Below, one piece after another: positions 51,213-54,333 of a stretch of DNA of 54,333 bases. The stretch is from Streptomyces scopuliridis RB72. Lineage in GTDB: Bacteria; Actinomycetota; Actinomycetes; Streptomycetales; Streptomycetaceae. Position 1 is the first letter of the stretch. The number at the start of each line of letters is the position of its first letter. The stretch is from positions 1-54,333 of the forward strand of contig NZ_JOEI01000038.1 in NCBI RefSeq assembly GCF_000718095.1, read 5' to 3'. A program made the position numbers and the translations under genes. The notes beneath the pieces were generated by a model. It was not told the DNA's origin. It did no database searches and saw nothing but the letters and a program-made list of their open reading frames with translations.

Positions 51213-52586
51213 CCCGTTCTCGTCGGCCGGCGCGATGACGCCCGGCTCCGCGCTCTCCGGGCGCGGGCTGCGGGCCGAGTCGCTCAGCCGGATGAGCAGC
51301 GCGACCATCACCCAGTTGGTGACGACGGACGAGCCGCCCTGGGCGAGGAAGGGCATCGCCATGCCGGTCAGCGGGATCAGCCCCGTCACCCCGCCCGCGA
51401 TGACGAAGACCTGGAGGGCGAGGATCGCGGAGAGGCCGACGGCGAGCAGCCGGCCGAAGGGGTCGAGCAGGGCGAGGGCGGCGCGGTAACCGCGGGCGAC
51501 CAGCAGGGCGTACAGCATGAAGAGGGCGGTCAGGCCGACCAGGCCCAGTTCCTCGCCCGCCGTGGCCAGGATGAAGTCGGACTTGGCGGCGAAACCGATC
51601 AGGATCGACCGGCCGAGCCCGAGCCCGGTGCCGAGCATCCCGCCCGCGGCGAACGCGAAGAGGGACTGGGCGAGCTGGCCGGGTCCGCGGCCTGCGGCGA
51701 TGGAGGCGAAAGGGTCGAGCCAGTCCTGTACGCGGCTGTGGACATGCGGTTCCAGCGAGCCGACGGCGAACGCGCCGACCGCGGCGAGCAGCAGCCCGAC
51801 GGCGATCCAGCCGGTGCGTCCGGTCGCGACGTACAGCAGGATCACGAAGAGCCCGAAGAAGAGCAGCGAGGTGCCCAGGTCCCGTTCGATGACGAGGACG
51901 AAGACACTGAGCAGCCAGATCGCCACGATCGGACCGAGCACGCGGCCGGTGGGCAGTTGGAGCCGCCAGACCTTGCGGCCGGTGTAGGCGAGCGCGTTGC
52001 GGTTGGCGGCGAGGTACGCGGCGAAGAAGACCGCGAGCAGGATCTTGGCGAACTCACCGGGCTGGAAGGAAAGTCCGCCGACCCGGATCCAGATCTTGGC
52101 CCCGTTCACGGCGGGAAAGAAGATCGGCACGATCATCAGCGCCAGCGCGGTGGCGACCGACAGATAGGCGTACCGCTGGAGCAGCCGGTGGTCGCGCAGG
52201 AACACGACGACGGCGATGAACAGCGCGACACCGAACGTGGACCAGACCAGCTGGGTGGGCGCGGCCTTGTCGCCCGGAGTCTCCAGGTCGAGGCGGTAGA
52301 TCAGCACCAGACCGAGGCCGTTGAGCAGCACCGCGATGGGCAGCAGCAGGGGGTCCGCGTACGGCGCGCGCAGCCGGACGGCGATATGCGCGAGGAGGGC
52401 GAGCATGCCCAGACCGGCGCCGTATCCGCCGGCGTCGTGCGGTACGACGTGGTTCCTGCCGAGACCGACGCCGATGTAGCCGAAGACGGAGATGAGGACG
52501 GCGCAGACGAGGAGCGAGAGTTCGACACCCCGGCGCTTGGGGTGGCGAATCCCGGGTGGGGGAGCGTCCGCCGTCGTTGCGGTCAT
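51189..52586 (-). CDS. RodA/FtsW/SpoVE SEDS-family glycosyltransferase
   Basis: A 465-residue polytopic membrane protein (about 12 hydrophobic segments) of the SEDS family. Signature elements are RVGGLSFQPGEFAKILLAVFFAAYLA (in parts), VIERDLGTSLLFFGLF, FIGFAAKSDF-like LIGFAAKSDFILA, EELGLVG and AQGGSSVVTNW. SEDS proteins polymerise lipid II and work with a cognate class B PBP, here the gene immediately downstream. ATG 52586 is chosen over TTG 52595. Its last codons (WRDQR) and stop form the template of the 32-bp repeat. It is a RodA paralogue rather than the division FtsW judging from context. Confidence 0.95.
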   Translation of the reverse strand: MTATTADAPPPGIRHPKRRGVELSLLVCAVLISVFGYIGVGLGRNHVVPHDAGGYGAGLGMLALLAHIAVRLRAPYADPLLLPIAVLLNGLGLVLIYRLDLETPGDKAAPTQLVWSTFGVALFIAVVVFLRDHRLLQRYAYLSVATALALMIVPIFFPAVNGAKIWIRVGGLSFQPGEFAKILLAVFFAAYLAANRNALAYTGRKVWRLQLPTGRVLGPIVAIWLLSVFVLVIERDLGTSLLFFGLFVILLYVATGRTGWIAVGLLLAAVGAFAVGSLEPHVHSRVQDWLDPFASIAAGRGPGQLAQSLFAFAAGGMLGTGLGLGRSILIGFAAKSDFILATAGEELGLVGLTALFMLYALLVARGYRAALALLDPFGRLLAVGLSAILALQVFVIAGGVTGLIPLTGMAMPFLAQGGSSVVTNWVMVALLIRLSDSARSPRPESAEPGVIAPADENGNAWRDQR

Positions 52587-52743
52587 GCGTCGCAACGTAG
52601 CAAGGCGGCATGGCTTATGTCCGGTTATGTGGGGACGTCAGGCATGCCGGACTCATCTGGCGGGGCTTTCGGTTCGATGAGTCATCGGCCGGTCGTTCCG
52701 TATGAGCGCTTTCAGTCGACTCTGCCGTGCCTCTCGCGGTCGC

Positions 52744-53142
52744 TCACTGCTGGTAGGGGTTCCCCTGCTGCGGCTGCCCCGGCTGCCCCGGCTGCCCCGG
52801 CTGCCCCGGCTGCCCCGGCTGTCCGTACGGCTGACCGCCGCCCTGCCCGTACCCCTGCGCGTTTCCGGGGCCGTAACCCTGGCCGTACCCCTGTCCGCTC
52901 GGCTGGCCGGTGCCCTGGGCCATGAGCTGGTCGGCCTGCTCCTTGGTCACCTGCCGCTCCGCGCCGCAGAACGTGCACTGGGTCGCGAACTTGGTCGAGA
53001 ACGGGAACAGCGGCACGAAGAACAGCGTGAATTTGGTGACGCGCTTGCGGAGCGTGTGCGCCGACGGATTGCCGCACTGGCCGCAGATCAGCGTCAGTAT
53101 CGCCAGCTGGTAGAGGTAGCCCTTGGTGCCGAAGATGATCAT
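52744..53142 (-). CDS. Zinc-ribbon membrane-associated protein with GQP repeats
   Basis: A 132-residue protein. Two Cys pairs (CGQCG and CTFCG) form a zinc ribbon around a hydrophobic segment (FTLFFVPLFPFSTKFATQ). The tail is Gln/Gly/Pro/Tyr-rich (GQPGQPGQP), encoded by a 9-bp repeat at about 52774-52818. This is the zinc-ribbon-15-type small protein common in actinobacteria. ATG 53142 is the natural start. Function unknown; the low-complexity tail may be prone to length change. Confidence 0.85.
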   Translation of the reverse strand: MIIFGTKGYLYQLAILTLICGQCGNPSAHTLRKRVTKFTLFFVPLFPFSTKFATQCTFCGAERQVTKEQADQLMAQGTGQPSGQGYGQGYGPGNAQGYGQGGGQPYGQPGQPGQPGQPGQPGQPQQGNPYQQ

Positions 53143-53345
53143 GGGTGGGATTCCTTAGGGGGACCGGCGGGTGCTGAGGAAGTGCTGTTGAGGTGTCGCG
53201 TGCTCAGGGAGAGTCTGCCGCACGGCGGTGACAACTGGCCCGCGTTACGGGACGGAATGGTCAGGGAGGGCGGCCCGTCCGGGGACCGAGGACTATTGCC
53301 CCCGTGGTCCGGGTGCTGTTCCCATGGTCGTGGGGGTGGTGGGGT

Positions 53346-54188
53346 ATGAGCCGATTACGCGTCACACCGGCGCGCGGGCAGGGCCGGGACCGGCTGTACG
53401 TCAGCCTGCGGGACGGTACTACCGTCGCCTGGTACGACAAGGACACCGGCCGGGTGAGCGTGCTTTCCGGGGCCGGGCGCGACGAGGTGCTCTCCGCGCT
53501 GGCGCCGTATCTCACCGGCGAGGTGACCGTAGGGCCACCCCGGGTGCCGACCCCCGCCGATCTCGACCGGCTCTCGCTCCACCCCGATGACGATCTGGCC
53601 CCGAACCGTCCGGGCGAGGCGCTCCACGCGGAACTGGACGCGCTGCGAGCCGCCGACTCCGCCCCGTCCTCCGCGTCGCCCGGGTCTCTCCTGTGGCGGC
53701 GGTGGCGTCAGGACCCCCGGCAGGCGGAACTGCTCGCTCAGGAGAACATCGGCGACCGGCTCGACCGGCTGGAGGGCGCGGGCTGGCGAGTACTGCACTC
53801 GATACCGCTCCCCGGCGCCGCCCGTATCGACCATCTGGCGATCGGCCCGGCCGGGGTCCTGGCCGTACGGACGCTCCCGGCCCGGAAGCGCCGGGTCGGC
53901 GTCGCCGACCCGCAGGTCCGCGTGGGGCGCGCCGCACCCGCACCCCATCTCCGCTGGGCCCGCCGCGCCGCGGAACGCGCCTCGCGCGCGCTGGCGGCCG
54001 ACGTACGCCCCGTACTCGCCGTGGTCGAGCCCGCGCGCCTGGACGCCCTGCCGATGCCCTCGGGCGTACGGATCCTGCGCGACACCGAGATCCCGGCGCT
54101 GGCGTCGCTCGGGGGCGTACTGAAACCGGCGGACATCGAGTCCCTGTACGCGACGGCGCGGGACCGCCACAGCTGGCTGCGCGTCTAG
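53346..54188 (+). CDS. NERD-domain protein with TTA codon
   Basis: A 280-residue protein. A disordered middle precedes a C-terminal NERD (nuclease-related) domain: ENIGDRLDRLEGAGWRVLHSIPLPGAARIDHLAIGPAGVLAVRT (in parts), with the IDHLAIGP strand holding the nuclease-like Asp. NERD proteins are linked to DNA processing or signalling. Codon 4 is TTA (53355-53357), predicting bldA-dependent translation. ATG 53346 is chosen; the open frame to 53304 has no support. The stop TAG is part of the CTAG at the edge of an insertion sequence. Confidence 0.85.
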   Translation: MSRLRVTPARGQGRDRLYVSLRDGTTVAWYDKDTGRVSVLSGAGRDEVLSALAPYLTGEVTVGPPRVPTPADLDRLSLHPDDDLAPNRPGEALHAELDALRAADSAPSSASPGSLLWRRWRQDPRQAELLAQENIGDRLDRLEGAGWRVLHSIPLPGAARIDHLAIGPAGVLAVRTLPARKRRVGVADPQVRVGRAAPAPHLRWARRAAERASRALAADVRPVLAVVEPARLDALPMPSGVRILRDTEIPALASLGGVLKPADIESLYATARDRHSWLRV

Positions 54189-54333
54189 TAGTGCTTGGTC
54201 AGGTTGGTTGGGGTGTGGCGTGTCTTTCGGGTTTGGTGTGCGTTGATGGGGGTGTGACTCCGGACGAGATTGCTGCTGTGCGTGGTGAGTTGGAGGCGTT
54301 CGCGGCGGAGGTGTTCGAGCCGTTCGTGCGGAA
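54189..54333 (+). mobile_element. Left end of an IS701-like insertion sequence
   Basis: The element appears to begin at about 54189 with TAGTGCTTGGTCAGG, right after CTAG (54185-54188), which fits the YTAR-type 4-bp target duplication reported for IS701-family elements. Base composition changes abruptly: T-rich codons replace the G/C-ending codons of the neighbouring gene. The element continues beyond the window, so its other end and duplication cannot be seen. Confidence 0.7.
54254..54333 (+). CDS. IS701-family transposase, 5' part
   Basis: GTG 54254 begins MTPDEIAAVRGELEAFAAEV, continuing FEPFVR to the window edge (26 codons and 2 nt). This N-terminus is the common start of Streptomyces IS701-type DDE transposases. 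GATGGGGG precedes it as an SD. Only the beginning is present; it is truncated by the window, not necessarily in the genome. Confidence 0.8.
   Translation, partial: MTPDEIAAVRGELEAFAAEVFEPFVR

Noticed and set aside
1..54333. tRNA or rRNA genes
   Set aside because: No cloverleaf with a GTTCRANNC T-arm or rRNA-like sequence was noticed on either strand; a tRNAscan run would settle it.

Overview
The window is high-GC actinobacterial DNA, almost certainly from a Streptomyces chromosome. Evidence is the strong G/C preference at third codon positions, a conservon operon, a fused E1/E2 2-oxoglutarate dehydrogenase (Kgd), a GH25 lysozyme, a RodA/PBP pair and three genes carrying the rare leucine codon TTA. 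From memory, the order Kgd / two-component pair / Lon / conservon-type genes / PBP-RodA resembles the S. coelicolor SCO5281-SCO5302 region; this was not checked.

Layout. 1-4700: a structured or repetitive leader, a small protein coupled to a Tat-exported PhoD phosphatase, a quinone-oxidoreductase-like enzyme, and a HTH + Clp-N gene pair behind two GTCAAC/GTTGAC palindromes. 4698-7751: a PadR regulator with its DUF4097 partner and two small conserved genes. 7914-21464: the centrepiece. A Trypco1-domain protein, a trypsin-VMAP-C protein, a MoxR AAA+ ATPase and a SAV_2336-type vWA-TPR protein are followed directly by a small peptide (FxsA-like, ending FTNAF), a FxsB-type radical SAM/SPASM maturase, a HExxH peptide beta-hydroxylase and a TIR-NB-ARC-TPR protein (FxsT). 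These read as one conflict/signalling system joined to a RiPP pathway. Two of its largest genes carry a TTA codon, suggesting bldA-dependent, developmental expression.

21548-28513: Kgd, a sensor kinase / response regulator pair and a spermidine-synthase-like protein, all on the minus strand. 28636-30420: an acquired, less GC-rich island with an internally deleted darT toxin, an intact darG antitoxin and a fragment of an ECF sigma factor. 30498-37414: DUF3626 and flavin-reductase genes, Lon behind a HAIR-type (HspR) operator, a secreted GH25 lysozyme, a MarR regulator and a PP2C-like protein. 37831-43774: a conservon (sensor kinase, roadblock, DUF742, small GTPase) plus a StyA-like flavin monooxygenase. 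43812-48470: a secreted NlpC/P60 hydrolase, a small hypothetical, a TetR regulator, an AurF-like diiron oxygenase and an ADP-ribosylglycohydrolase. 48433-52586: a RodA/FtsW protein followed by a PBP whose start region is repeated four times and whose C-terminus is replaced by a repetitive element that fuses it in frame to an amidase. The window ends with a zinc-ribbon protein, a NERD-domain gene and the left end of an IS701-like element sitting on the NERD stop codon.

Protein families were recognised by eye from motifs; no database search was possible. Exact starts are inferred from ribosome-binding sites and overlaps.
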